From NCBI GenBank assembly GCA_016703545.1, contig JADJBX010000010.1, positions 11,174 through 75,173 on the forward strand: a stretch of DNA of 64,000 bases. Reading direction: 5' to 3'. Made by a program: the position numbers and the translations under genes. The notes under the pieces were generated by a model. That model saw nothing but the letters and a program-made list of their open reading frames with translations, was not told the DNA's origin and did no database searches. This stretch comes from Candidatus Amarobacillus elongatus (lineage in GTDB: Bacteria > Chloroflexota > Dehalococcoidia > Tepidiformales > Tepidiformaceae). Shown here piece by piece: positions 52,625-61,925 of the stretch; position 1 is the first letter of the stretch; each line of letters begins with the position of its first letter.

Positions 52625-55276
52625 CTAGAAGATGACCCGGCGCAGCTTTCCGCCGCTGAACACGTAGGCGTCGCCGTTCGCGCGCATCGTGAACGCCGAC
52701 ATCGCCTTGAAGTCCGCGTGCCGGTACTGGCGGTCGAACGAACCATCGCGCCGGAAGACGACGATGCGGTCGTTGGCGGCATCGAGGATGGCGATGTCGT
52801 TCTTTCCGGCGGCCAGCGGCGATTCCGCCGCGACCAGCTTCTTGTCGATGCCAGCCTCGCTCAGCACGAGCGAAATCTGCCCCGAGAAGCGCCGCACGGA
52901 ACCGTTCGCATCCACCGTGATCGCCTCGCCATCGACCATCAGGCGGCGGGCGGCGGCGAGGTCCGGGGTATCGAGCCATTTGAACGGCGTCGCGTTGTAG
53001 CCACCGTCCGAGGGGCTGAAGCGGTAGATGGCCGAGGCCGCCGAATCGAGCACGAACAGGTCGCGCCCGAACATCGTGATATCCGTGACCTTCATGCCCG
53101 CCGGGGCCGCGAACGGCACGGCCTTGAGGCCACCCGCGGCGCTGTAGGCCCACAGGCCACGCCCTTCGTCGGCGATGAGGAGGGCGGGGCCGCCGAGGTC
53201 GTTGCCGTCGGTGAAGGTGGTGGCGATGGGGCGGCCGCGCTTGGCGTCCTTGTCCTCGCCGTACACCACCTTCCGTTCGCCGTCGGCGAGCTTGATGGCG
53301 ATGATCTGCGCGGAAGCGCTGTCGAGGATGTAGGCGGAATCGTTCGAGACGGTGAGCCGCGTCGCCGCCACCGGCTTTTCGCCGAACTGTTCGAGGCTGG
53401 CGATGACTTCCACCGTGGCCGGCGTCTTTACCGCGTCCATCACGGAGAGCGCACCCGCGACCTCGCTGATGAGCGACTGCGCCTCGGGTCCGTTCTGGGA
53501 AAGGTCGCGCGCTTCGAGCAGCAGCGCCTGCGCTTCGGTCAGCACGCGGCGGCGTTCGGCCGGGTCCTGCGAGAACGACCGCGCGACGGCGATCTTCTGT
53601 TCGGCCTGGTCGATGAGGCTCGCGTACCGTTCGCCTTCGTTCTTGCTGAGCATACCGGGCAGCGCGATGACGCCGACGACGGCGACGAGCACGGTCAGCC
53701 CGGCGAGGATGATGAGCCACGTCGGCGGGAGGCGGTGCAGGGCCGTGCGGGCGGCGCCGCCACCCGAGCTCGAGCCCTTCCAGCGGCCGGCCGGCCTGGT
53801 ACGTACCCGCACGAGCGAACCGCCGCCGTTAATGGTCACGGCGTTCTCGCCGGCGATGGTCTCGCCGGCCACGCTCGCGACGGAAGCGCGAGCGCGTACG
53901 TCCTCGGCGAGTTCGGCCGCGAGCGGGATCTCTTCGTGATGGGGCGGCGGCGGCGGCGGGACTTCCTCCCGCACGAGGCTGCGCGAAAAGCTCTGCTGCC
54001 GGCGGCGGTGCTGCCGCCGTTCGGGGATGGAGGAGGGAACGGGGTCGAAGGACATGGAGGCGCCACCTCCACCACCGCCACCGGCGGCCGCGGCGGCCGG
54101 TGCCCCGAACGTGACCGTGCTCGCGAGCGGCTGGGCGACGCGCCAGGAGAGCGGGTGGGCCGAGGAGGCGACGGCCGGCGACGGCATGGGCAACGCGGCG
54201 GCGCGCGAGGCGGCGGCCCGGGCGAGGCCATCGGCCGCAAGCTGAGCGAGGACGTTTTCGCCCACCGCCCGTCGCAGGGGCTCCGGCGCCTGCGCCGATT
54301 CCATGGGCAGATACGCGGCGCGGCGCGCCCGCTCGCCGATGTTCGTCAGCTGCGCGCGCGCGGCGGCCACCGTGTCTTCTTGCTTCTCTTCGATGAACAG
54401 GCTGGGCTGGAAGGCGTCGTCGTGCGGCTCGGCGGCCGGCCACGGGAGCTCGGCGCGGGGGGCATCGCGGCGCGGGGGCGAAGGCGGCGCCTCGGCCGGC
54501 GGTTCGTTCGCACCGATGATGTACGGCTCGGCCGGCGGCGCCACGGCCGCGCGACCGGGGCGGGTGGTGGCCTCGGGCGCGCTCACGAGCAGCACCGTCA
54601 GGTGGCGGGCATCCTGCAGACGGCGCCACAGCTCCGGCAGCACCTGGTCCACGGGGAGCCGCAGGATGCCGGCGATGAGGTCGTCGTCCAACGCCGCGAC
54701 GGCGACCGAGGAGAGCAGCAGCAGCCGGTCTCCGGGGAGGAAGCTGATGCGCGTGAGCTGCGGTTCCAGCGGCCCGGTCCCCAGCGGGCGGCCGTGCTCT
54801 TCGTCGGTGTAGTACGGGAAGACGCCGGAGGCGGTGGCATGGAAGGCGACGGAGGGCCCTGCCTGGGCGATGACCGCCTGCGAGCCGCGCCGCCCGAACG
54901 CCGAGAGCCCAATGCTCACGCGGTGCTGCGCGATGCTCTTGCGGTTCCAATCGATGAGGTTGCGGTGGGCTTCCTGGAAGAGCCGCTGGAGCGCGCCCGT
55001 GAGGCTCATGTCGAGCCCGGCCCACAGTTGCCCCGCACCGGAGACGATGTGGCCGGCGAAAGCTTCGCCCGCCGGTGTCGTTCCCTCGGCTACGATGTAG
55101 AGCTCTGCTCGGTCGTCGGCGGGTCCCTTGCCGTGGAAAAACCCGGCGTTGGGGCCACGGTCGACCGGTTCGTGATCGACGATCGCGAACTGGCCAACCT
55201 GGAGTGGTTCGGTCAATGGACCGTCCCTCTTGCTCACAGGATAGGCACGGGGCAACTCGACAAACCCCTGGCGCAC
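52625..55276 (-). CDS. Pseudo-PP2C / membrane / beta-propeller protein, 883 aa
   Basis: Residues 20-240 follow a PP2C-phosphatase pattern, but the metal-binding motifs are lost: VaDG reads VAEGTTP, and the late SDG reads LLLLSSVAVAALDDD. Residues 240-510 are Pro/Ala-rich with a poly-Gly run. One membrane helix (TWLIILAGLTVLVAVVGVIALPG) lies near 518-540. A helical segment follows, then a repeated beta region from about 640 to the end (AYILDSASAQIIAI, LWAYSAAGGLKAVPF, FVLDSAASAIYRF, AILDAANDRIVVF) that forms an NHL-like beta-propeller outside the cell. It may relay extracellular binding to a non-catalytic cytoplasmic domain. The start is GTG 55276; TTG at residue 21 is possible. Confidence 0.75.
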   Translation of the reverse strand: MRQGFVELPRAYPVSKRDGPLTEPLQVGQFAIVDHEPVDRGPNAGFFHGKGPADDRAELYIVAEGTTPAGEAFAGHIVSGAGQLWAGLDMSLTGALQRLFQEAHRNLIDWNRKSIAQHRVSIGLSAFGRRGSQAVIAQAGPSVAFHATASGVFPYYTDEEHGRPLGTGPLEPQLTRISFLPGDRLLLLSSVAVAALDDDLIAGILRLPVDQVLPELWRRLQDARHLTVLLVSAPEATTRPGRAAVAPPAEPYIIGANEPPAEAPPSPPRRDAPRAELPWPAAEPHDDAFQPSLFIEEKQEDTVAAARAQLTNIGERARRAAYLPMESAQAPEPLRRAVGENVLAQLAADGLARAAASRAAALPMPSPAVASSAHPLSWRVAQPLASTVTFGAPAAAAAGGGGGGGASMSFDPVPSSIPERRQHRRRQQSFSRSLVREEVPPPPPPHHEEIPLAAELAEDVRARASVASVAGETIAGENAVTINGGGSLVRVRTRPAGRWKGSSSGGGAARTALHRLPPTWLIILAGLTVLVAVVGVIALPGMLSKNEGERYASLIDQAEQKIAVARSFSQDPAERRRVLTEAQALLLEARDLSQNGPEAQSLISEVAGALSVMDAVKTPATVEVIASLEQFGEKPVAATRLTVSNDSAYILDSASAQIIAIKLADGERKVVYGEDKDAKRGRPIATTFTDGNDLGGPALLIADEGRGLWAYSAAGGLKAVPFAAPAGMKVTDITMFGRDLFVLDSAASAIYRFSPSDGGYNATPFKWLDTPDLAAARRLMVDGEAITVDANGSVRRFSGQISLVLSEAGIDKKLVAAESPLAAGKNDIAILDAANDRIVVFRRDGSFDRQYRHADFKAMSAFTMRANGDAYVFSGGKLRRVIF

Positions 55277-55905
55277 CCCTCGAAAGGAGTACCCCGCCAG
55301 CGCCGGGGAAAGTCACTATACCACCGGCTTCTCGCATGGAAGCAACCGGAGCGCGTCACTCGAATCGGGGAAACCCCTTCCAGCGGGGGCCGATCTCCCC
55401 GATTCCTCGCTCGCATTCGAGCAGCGAACAGCTGCCCGGGTGGGAATCATCGCCGCCCCCCGCTGCGGCGCGTTCGGCCTCTCGCGCGTGGGTTCGCTCG
55501 GGATCGGGAGTGGCGAAGGGAGGCTCACGGCCGTTCGCGCCTCGGTTTCCGTGCCGGGGCCGGCAGGTGGTGTGGGGCCGGCCGGAACCACGTCTCCGGC
55601 CCGAGTGCATGACAGCATGGTATCGTCGCGGCTTGCGGGCCCCGAGGCCGAGGGGCTATCGCCGGGAAATCCTGGTGCGGCCGTCATACGCGTTCCCTTA
55701 TACTGGGGCGTGCAGGCTGCCCGGCCAGCGGCGCGAGGTGCTCTTTGGATTCAGAATGCGCCGCTTTTTAACCGCTGTGTGCTCATCGCGACGGCCGCTC
55801 CCTGCGCGATTCGCACCACCGGCGGGGCCCGAGTAGAATCCCCAAGCGCACATTACGGAAACCGCCGCCTCTCCGGCCGGTTCCCATGCCTCACGGAGAC
55901 TGTCA
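55277..55905. other. 629-bp region without convincing gene
   Basis: Several open frames cross this gap, but their compositions (Arg/Pro/Gly-rich) look like noncoding-strand shadows. It holds TATACT at 55696-55701 and TAGAAT near 55834, the second a plausible promoter for the acyl-CoA ligase with a leader of about 65 nt. A 5' regulatory region for either divergent gene is likely. I see no RNA gene. Confidence 0.5.
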
Positions 55906-57477
55906 TTGAATACCATCGAGTTCCTGCAGATCTCGTCTGCCGTCGTGCCCGACCGGGAGGCGCTGGTTGAGGTTGGCGGAAACAACAAGCGCATCACCTA
56001 CGCGGAGATGTACCCGCTGGTCGTGAAGCTGGCCAACTCGCTCACCGCCCTCGGTGTGGAGCGCGGCCAGAAGGTCGCCACCATGTCGGTCAACTCCGCC
56101 GACTACGTGCTCACCTACTACGCCTGCGCCATGCTCGGCGTCTGCTTCGTCCCCCTGAACTACCGGGCGAAGGACGAAGAGCTCTCCCACATGCTCAACG
56201 TCAGCAACTGCCAGGCCGTCCTCGTCTCGGACCGCTACATCGAACTGATTGAGCGCATCCGCGGGACCCTCACCAGCACGCAGCACTTCATCGCCTACGA
56301 CAGCAAGCACCCCGGCTACCTCGACTACGACGCCCTCATCGCCGCCGCCAGCGACGACGAGCCGTGGGTCGAAATCGATGACCACGACCCGACCATCCTC
56401 ATTTTCACCAGCGGCACCACGGCGCTCCCCAAGGGCGTGCAGCTGACATACCTCGACATGACCGTGTACGTCACGAACCAGCCCCCCGCGGACCCCGACA
56501 TCCACGACAAGGTGCTCGTCTCCGCGCCGTTCTTCCACGTCGCCGGCGCGACCGCGATGATGCTGGCCATCTGGAGCGGGCGCACGCTCGTCATCCTCCC
56601 CGCCTTCACTCCCGAGGGCTGGCTCCAGGCCGTGCACGAAGAGCGCACCACGCACGCCTTCGTCGTCCCCACCATGCTCAAGCGGATCATGGAGACTCCG
56701 GACTTCGACAAGTACGACATCTCGAGCATGCGCCAGATCACGTATGGCGCGGCTCCCATGCCGTACGAAGTCGTACGCCGCGCGTGCGATATCTTCCCGC
56801 CCAAGGGCTGCGGCCTCATCAACGCCTACGGCCAGACCGAATCGACGGCGACGCTCACCTTCCTCGGGCCCGAAGACCACGACCTCAGCACCGAGACCAC
56901 GGTCAAGGAATCCCGCCTGCGCTCCGTTGGCAAGCCGATGCCGGACGTCGAAATCGGCATCATGGACGAACGCAACCGCCTCCTCCCTCCGGGCGAAGAG
57001 GGCGAAATCTGCGTCCGCTCGGACCGGGTCATGAAGGGCTACTACAAGCAGGAAGACGCGACCAGCTCGGCGATCATCGATGGCTGGCTGCACACCGGCG
57101 ACGTCGGCAAGGTCGATGAAGGTGGCTATCTGTTCATCACGGGCCGCAAGAAGGACCTCATCATCCGCGGCGGCGAGAATATCTCCCCCGGCGAGATCGA
57201 GAACTGCCTTGAGGCGCACCCGGCCATCGAGGAAGCCGCCGTCATCGGCGTACCGGACCAGGACTGGGGCGAAGTGGTGAAGGCGGTGGTCGTGCTCAAG
57301 CCCGGCCAGAGCATCACCCCGGCCGAAGTCACCGAGTACTGCAAGTCCCGGCTCTCGTCGTTCAAGGCGCCCCAGTATGTGGCCGTCGTGAACGAACTGC
57401 CGCGCAACCCGATGGGCAAGGTGCTGAAGAACGACCTTCGCAAGGCCTACGGCACCGCCACCAACGACCACGTCTGA
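55906..57477 (+). CDS. AMP-forming acyl-CoA synthetase/ligase
   Basis: A 523-residue ANL-superfamily enzyme. It has ILIFTSGTTALPKGV (P-loop, A3), INAYGQTEST (A5), WLHTGDVG (A7), GRKKDLIIRGGENISPGEIE (A8) and NPMGKVLKNDLR with the adenylation Lys (A10). It activates a carboxylic acid with ATP and CoA. TTG 55906 is supported by CGGAG upstream and by the family N-terminus. The substrate is unknown; it is probably a fatty or aryl acid, given the acyl-CoA genes around. Confidence 0.93.
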   Translation: MNTIEFLQISSAVVPDREALVEVGGNNKRITYAEMYPLVVKLANSLTALGVERGQKVATMSVNSADYVLTYYACAMLGVCFVPLNYRAKDEELSHMLNVSNCQAVLVSDRYIELIERIRGTLTSTQHFIAYDSKHPGYLDYDALIAAASDDEPWVEIDDHDPTILIFTSGTTALPKGVQLTYLDMTVYVTNQPPADPDIHDKVLVSAPFFHVAGATAMMLAIWSGRTLVILPAFTPEGWLQAVHEERTTHAFVVPTMLKRIMETPDFDKYDISSMRQITYGAAPMPYEVVRRACDIFPPKGCGLINAYGQTESTATLTFLGPEDHDLSTETTVKESRLRSVGKPMPDVEIGIMDERNRLLPPGEEGEICVRSDRVMKGYYKQEDATSSAIIDGWLHTGDVGKVDEGGYLFITGRKKDLIIRGGENISPGEIENCLEAHPAIEEAAVIGVPDQDWGEVVKAVVVLKPGQSITPAEVTEYCKSRLSSFKAPQYVAVVNELPRNPMGKVLKNDLRKAYGTATNDHV

Positions 57478-57499
57478 CGCGGTCCACGGCTGACATGCG

Positions 57500-57527
57500 A
57501 ACGGGCGCCACGCAGGTGGCGCCCGTT
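57500..57527. terminator. Terminator between convergent genes
   Basis: A perfect 12-bp stem (AACGGGCGCCAC with its complement) with a GCAG loop, followed by TTTTCGTT on the plus strand. It is an intrinsic terminator for the acyl-CoA ligase. Confidence 0.8.
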
Positions 57528-57547
57528 TTCGTTCAGCGAAGGGCGGG

Positions 57548-58348
57548 CTAGTCGCGCAGGCTGGCGGGGCGCCGGTACATCGATTGACCCGTCCCGCCGC
57601 GGCGCAGCATCAGCACCTCGGCCATGATGCTCACCGCGATCTCCTCCGGCGTCTCCGCGCCGATATCGAGGCCGATGGGTGTGCGCACCGCCGCCAGGTC
57701 CGCCGCATCAAACCCTTCGTCCCTCAGGTGCGAAAGCACGGTCGCGGTGCGCCGCTTCGAACCGATCATGCCGACATAGCCCGCGCCGCGGCCGAGTACC
57801 CGCCGCAGCGAAATCTCGTCCTGCTTGTGGCCGCGCGTGACCATCACCACGGCCGTATTGGAGCCGATGGGGAAGCGGTCGAGCGCCGCCTCGTAGTCGT
57901 CGCAGATGACCTCGTCGGCCTCGGGGATGCGCTCCTCGTCGGCGAACTCCTCGCGGTCGTCGATGATCGCGACGTGGTAATCGAGGAAGTCCGCCAGCTT
58001 CGCGAGGCTGCGGCCGATGTGGCCCGCCCCGACGATGAGGAAGACGGGCTTCGCTTCCACCACCTCGATGTAGACGGCGGTCGCGCCGGGCAGGGTGCGC
58101 GGCGTGAGGCCCGCATCCCCGAGGTAGACCGTCTCGGCGGCGTGGCGCCGGAACGCGTCCTCGCGGGTGGCCGCGACGAGGTCGTCGAGGGCGGGTTCCC
58201 CGAGCGTGCCCAGCCGCGTGCCATCGCGCTCCACGAGCATGCGGGCGCCGGGGGTGAGCCCGCCGGGGCCGGCCTCGAGCACGGACGCGAGAAGGACGGG
58301 CGCGCCGCCTTCCGCCGCCCGCAGCAACCGTCTGGTCAGTTCCAGCAT
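57548..58348 (-). CDS. XdhC-family protein
   Basis: A 266-residue XdhC/CoxI-type protein. The Rossmann loop is FLIVGAGHIGRSLAKLADFL near residue 110; IIDDREEFADEERIPEAD and YVGMIGSKRRTATVLSHL follow. Family members insert sulfurated molybdenum cofactor into xanthine dehydrogenase-type enzymes. No molybdoenzyme gene is in the window. TAGACT stands 7 nt before the ATG. Confidence 0.88.
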   Translation of the reverse strand: MLELTRRLLRAAEGGAPVLLASVLEAGPGGLTPGARMLVERDGTRLGTLGEPALDDLVAATREDAFRRHAAETVYLGDAGLTPRTLPGATAVYIEVVEAKPVFLIVGAGHIGRSLAKLADFLDYHVAIIDDREEFADEERIPEADEVICDDYEAALDRFPIGSNTAVVMVTRGHKQDEISLRRVLGRGAGYVGMIGSKRRTATVLSHLRDEGFDAADLAAVRTPIGLDIGAETPEEIAVSIMAEVLMLRRGGTGQSMYRRPASLRD

Positions 58349-58355
58349 ATCGGCC

Positions 58356-58361
58356 AGTCTA
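58356..58361 (-). promoter_or_regulatory. -10-like TAGACT of the XdhC-family gene
   Basis: TAGACT on the minus strand, 7 nt before the ATG at 58348. Confidence 0.5.
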
Positions 58362-58388
58362 CGCCGCCCGGGCGCGAAGGCCAGTGCC

Positions 58389-58847
58389 TCAGCGGGCGGG
58401 CCGCGGGTTCGGCGCTTCCCAGAGCGTCATCCAGCCGTCGGCGCCGGTGACGGCGCCGCGCATGGCCGCCTGCTCGCACGCCAACAGCCGCCGCATGGCG
58501 TTGTCGAGCGCCGCATCGCTCTCGTTGGACACGGCCGCCAGTCGCGCGCGCAGCGGTTCCAGGGCGCCGGATTCCATCAGCCAGCGCACCGAGTTTGGCC
58601 AGACGAAGAACGAGAACCCCTGCGGGGCGGGGAAATTGCCGCGGTGCTTGCCCAGCCACAGGTACCGCTCCTGCACGGAGGACACGGGCGCCACGATGGC
58701 CACCAGCGGGCCCTCGTTGGGGAGCGTGCGCGGGTCGATGAGCAGCCGCTCGGGGAAGGTGGCGAAGCCGATCGTGATGAGGTCGGCCTTTTCGAAGACC
58801 TCGCGGACCGCTGCCAGGTCGAGGCCGATGCCGTTCTCGGTAAGCAT
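58389..58847 (-). CDS. Hypothetical protein, 152 aa, downstream of groEL
   Basis: No family named with confidence. The mixed alpha/beta sequence includes VREVFEKADLITIGFATFPERLLIDPR and GPLVAIVAPVSSVQERYLWLGKHRGNFPAPQGFSFFVWP. The Trp/Phe-rich strand pattern recalls small flavin-binding barrels, but this is only impression. GGGAGA lies 6 nt before ATG 58847. It is 147 bp downstream of groEL on the same strand. Confidence 0.65.
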   Translation of the reverse strand: MLTENGIGLDLAAVREVFEKADLITIGFATFPERLLIDPRTLPNEGPLVAIVAPVSSVQERYLWLGKHRGNFPAPQGFSFFVWPNSVRWLMESGALEPLRARLAAVSNESDAALDNAMRRLLACEQAAMRGAVTGADGWMTLWEAPNPRPAR

Positions 58848-58994
58848 GGTCATTCTCCCAGTCGGTTTCGAGTTCGACGTCGCGATTGGCGGCGGAGACG
58901 GCAAGAGGGGCCGGGGCTTGCGCCCGGCCCCTCTCAGGTGTCCGCCAGTGCCGGCCGCCGCGTGCGTGCACGCGGGTTGGCCAGCGGGTGCGTC

Positions 58995-60611
58995 CTAGTA
59001 CATCGGAGGCGCGGCGGGCGCCCCGGCCGGGGCGTTCTCCGGCTTCTCGGTGACCAGGCAGTTCGTCGTCAGCACCATCGCCGCGATCGAGACCGCGTTC
59101 TCGATGGCCGAGCGGGTGACCTTCGCCGGGTCGATGATGCCGCGCTCAACCATGTTCACGCCCATCTCGTCCCTGGCCGCGTCGTAGCCCTGGCCCTTGG
59201 CCAGCGCCTTCACTTCGGCGACGACGACGGAGCCGTCCTTGCCGGCGTTGATGGCGATGCGGCGCAGCGGCTCTTCGAGCGCGCGGCGGAGGATGTTGGC
59301 GCCGGTGGCCTCGTCGCCCGAGAGCTTGACCTTGTCGAGCGCCGGGAGAGCGTTGATGAGGGCCACACCGCCGCCGGGCACGATGCCCTCTTCGACGGCC
59401 GCGCGGGTCGCGCTGAGGGCGTCCTCGACGCGGTGCTTCTTCTCCTTGAGCTCGACTTCCGTCGCGGCGCCGACCTTGATGACGGCGACCGAGCCGGCGA
59501 GCTTGCCGAGGCGCTCCTGGGCCTTCTCGCGGTCCCAATCGCTCTTCGACTCATCGAGAATCGCGCGGATCTGGGAGATGCGGGCGTCCAGTTCCTTCTT
59601 CTTGCCCTTGCCCTCGATGATCGTCGTCTCTTCCTTCGTCGACGTCACGCGGCGGGCGCGGCCGAGGTCGGCGACTTCGACGCTCTCGAGCGTGCGGCCG
59701 ATTTCGTCGGAGATGACGGTGCCGCCGGTGAGGACGGCGATGTCGCCGAGGTTGTCCTTCTGGCGGTCGCCGAAGCCGGGGGCCTTCACGGCGAGGATGT
59801 TGATGGTGCCGCGCAGCTTGTTCACCGCCAGGGTGGCCAGCGCTTCGCCTTCAAGGTCGCCGCAGAGGAGGACGATGTTCTTCGAGACCTGGAGGATCTT
59901 CTCGAGGAGGGGGAGGATCTCCTGGACCGAGCTGATCTTCTTGTCGGTGATGAGGATGTAGGGATCCTCGATGACCGCTTCCATGCGCTCGGGGTTGGTC
60001 ACGAAGTAGGGGCTGATGTAGCCGCGGTCGAAGGCCATACCATCGACGTACTCGACTTCGGTCTGGATGCCCTTCGATTCCTCGACGGTGATCACGCCAT
60101 CCTTGCCGACCTTCTCCATGCACTCACCGATGAGGTTGCCGACGGAGGGGTCGTTGTTGGCGGAGATGGTGGCGACCTGCGCCATCTGGTTGCGCTCGGT
60201 GACCTTGATGCTGTTCTTCTTGAGCGCCTCGATGAGGGCGGCGGAGCCGGCCTCGAGGCCGCGCTTCAGACCCATCGGGTTCGCGCCGGCGGCCACGTTC
60301 TTGAGGCCCTCCTGCACGATCGCCTGCCCGAGCACCGTCGCGGTGGTCGTACCGTCACCGGCGATGTCGTTGGTCTTCGAAGCGATTTCCTTGGCGAGCT
60401 GGGCGCCGATGTTCTCGAACGGGTCCTCGAGCTCAATGTCCTTGGCGATCGTCACGCCGTCGTTCGTGATCGTCGGCGCACCGAACTTCTTGTCGAGAAC
60501 GACGTTGCGGCCCTTCGGCCCGAGCGTGATCTTGACGGCGTCGGCGAGAGCGTCGATGCCACGCTTGAGCGAGTGGCGAGCTTCTTCATCGAAGAGCAGC
60601 TGCTTTGCCAT
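58995..60611 (-). CDS. groL: Chaperonin GroEL (Hsp60)
   Basis: A 538-residue GroEL: AVKITLGPKGRNVVLDKKFG and NDIAGDGTTTATVL (ATP site), and VEEGIVPGGGVALINALPAL later. The usual Gly-Gly-Met tail is replaced by APAGAPAAPPMY. It folds proteins with GroES. No groES lies upstream or downstream, so the co-chaperonin must be elsewhere. A perfect CIRCE operator sits upstream, so HrcA controls it. Confidence 0.97.
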   Translation of the reverse strand: MAKQLLFDEEARHSLKRGIDALADAVKITLGPKGRNVVLDKKFGAPTITNDGVTIAKDIELEDPFENIGAQLAKEIASKTNDIAGDGTTTATVLGQAIVQEGLKNVAAGANPMGLKRGLEAGSAALIEALKKNSIKVTERNQMAQVATISANNDPSVGNLIGECMEKVGKDGVITVEESKGIQTEVEYVDGMAFDRGYISPYFVTNPERMEAVIEDPYILITDKKISSVQEILPLLEKILQVSKNIVLLCGDLEGEALATLAVNKLRGTINILAVKAPGFGDRQKDNLGDIAVLTGGTVISDEIGRTLESVEVADLGRARRVTSTKEETTIIEGKGKKKELDARISQIRAILDESKSDWDREKAQERLGKLAGSVAVIKVGAATEVELKEKKHRVEDALSATRAAVEEGIVPGGGVALINALPALDKVKLSGDEATGANILRRALEEPLRRIAINAGKDGSVVVAEVKALAKGQGYDAARDEMGVNMVERGIIDPAKVTRSAIENAVSIAAMVLTTNCLVTEKPENAPAGAPAAPPMY

Positions 60612-60658
60612 GCGGAAACGTACCTCTGGGGGGTTGGTGTGAGTTTGCGAGACCCATA

Positions 60659-60685
60659 TTAGCACTCCCTGTCAATGAGTGCTAA
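60659..60685. promoter_or_regulatory. CIRCE operator (HrcA site)
   Basis: TTAGCACTC-N9-GAGTGCTAA, a perfect match to the CIRCE consensus, 48 bp before the groEL ATG. A TAATAT -10-like hexamer overlaps its groEL-proximal arm on the minus strand, so HrcA would block polymerase. Confidence 0.95.
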
Positions 60686-60735
60686 TCGGGTGTTGGGGGT
60701 CGGCCGTGGGCCGTTAAGGGTGGCTTTGTGCCGTT

Positions 60736-60815
60736 TGGCTGTCGGCTGTCGGCCGTCGGCTTGGCGGCGCGCACGCTCAGCACTCAGCACTCAGCACTCA
60801 CTGAGCACTCAGCAC
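60736..60815. repeat. Heptamer repeat island 6 (CGGCTGT, CTCAGCA)
   Basis: 60736-60763 has TGGCTGT, CGGCTGT, CGGCCGT, CGGCTTG. 60775-60815 has CACTCAG units with one interruption (CTGAG). The island lies between the CIRCE element and the clpS promoter. Confidence 0.8.
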
Positions 60816-60821
60816 TTCCCC

Positions 60822-60827
60822 TATCCT
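60822..60827 (+). promoter_or_regulatory. -10-like TATCCT of clpS
   Basis: TATCCT lies 6 nt before the ATG at 60834. Confidence 0.5.
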
Positions 60828-60833
60828 GTCCCC

Positions 60834-61125
60834 ATGCGATTCGGAACCGCCCCCACCACCGGATTCGATACGCGCGTCCTCGAGCGGCTGCTCCCACCGT
60901 GGTCGGTCATCCTCCACAACGACGACCACAATTCCATGGAGCACGTCGTCCTCGCGCTCCTCACCTCGGTGCCATCGCTCGACCCGGAAGAGGCGATCGA
61001 GATCATGTTTACGGCCCACCACCACGGCGAGGCCGTCGTCATCTTCCTGCCCGAAGGAAGCCGCCGAACACTACCGCGACCGCCTGGAGTCGTTCGGCCT
61101 GACGGCGACGATCGAGCCGGAATGA
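60834..61125 (+). CDS. clpS: ClpS adaptor (frameshifted as given)
   Basis: ClpS delivers N-degron substrates to ClpAP. The frame from ATG 60834 has the family core WSVILHNDDHNSMEHVVLALL (Asn/Asp/Asp/His substrate pocket) and EIMFTAHHHGEAVV. It then goes wrong at about 61052. With one base removed from cccgaaggaag, the expected end EAAEHYRDRLESFGLTATIEPE follows in the next frame, with TGA at 61123-61125. A second, partial copy of this 3' end is at 61351-61424. Confidence 0.82.
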
Positions 61126-61735
61126 CGGGCGAGCGGCGGCTAGCCGCAAGCGTCGCCGGCCATTGGCGGGCCAGGGAACTGGGCTCTGGGCCTGGGAACT
61201 GCAAGCGAGGGGGATCGGGCATGCGGGCACGACCGTCGCGGCTCGGTCACCGTGCCGTTCGCCCGCGCCTGGCCACACTCAGCACTCAGCACTCGCGCTG
61301 TCGGCCATCGGCGTGGCCACCAACTGGGAACTGGGCTCTGGGAACTTCCCGTCGTCACGCTGCCCGAAGGAAGCCGCCGAACAACCGCCGGGTCGTCGCC
61401 GACGGCGACGATCGAGCCGGAATGATTGGGAGCGGCTAGCCGCAAGCTCCTAGCCGCTAGCGGCTCGCCCCGGCTGTCGGCCATCGGCGTGGCCACCCTG
61501 GGAACCGGGCTCTGGGCCCTGGGAACTGCGAAGCGCAGGCGGATCGAGGGTGGCACAGGGACGCTCACTACCGTTCGCGGCTCGGTTACCGTGCCATTCG
61601 CCCGCGCCTCCCCGCATCTGGCCACACTCAGCACTCAGCACTCCAGCACTCAGCACTCGCGCTGTCGGCCATCGGCGTGGCCCCGGGAACCCTGGGAACT
61701 GGGGGCCTGGGGAACTTGAAACTGTTCCCCCCGCC
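61035..61735. repeat. Tandem duplication of clpS 3' end plus heptamer arrays (island 7)
   Basis: Copy A runs from about 61035 to 61350 and copy B from 61351 to about 61735. Each has, in order: the clpS tail (GCCCGAAGGAAGCCGCCGA through ATCGAGCCGGAATGA), CTAGCCGC-type units, CTGGGAA-type units, a GCGGCTCGGTYACCGTGCC segment, CACTCAG units, and GCTGTCGGCCATCGGCGTGG. Copy B has lost 16-17 bp of the clpS part. The 800-bp gap to obg contains no other gene. Confidence 0.8.
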
Positions 61736-61913
61736 GCGGAGCGCAACCGCGGCGGGGTGTCGCACGGGAGAGCGGTGTGGCCACCCTTGCCCACTGATCG
61801 TAGCACTCCCCGTAATGTCGGCCAAAGGCGTGAATGCACCGAAAAGTTCCGGGTAAGGCCGGGTAACGCGGCCCTGCTCTTCGCCCCCCAAGCCGGGAAA
61901 TGACAATTGCTGG

Positions 61914-61919
61914 CATGAT
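61914..61919 (+). promoter_or_regulatory. -10-like CATGAT of obg
   Basis: CATGAT lies 6 nt before the ATG at 61926. It is weaker than the TANNNT matches. Confidence 0.35.
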
Positions 61920-61925
61920 GGATCC

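Noticed and set aside
55440..55970. 176-codon ORF in the gap before the acyl-CoA ligase
   Set aside because: It has a Gly/Ala/Pro/Arg-rich sequence without domain, overlaps the ligase start, and has a composition like shadow frames.
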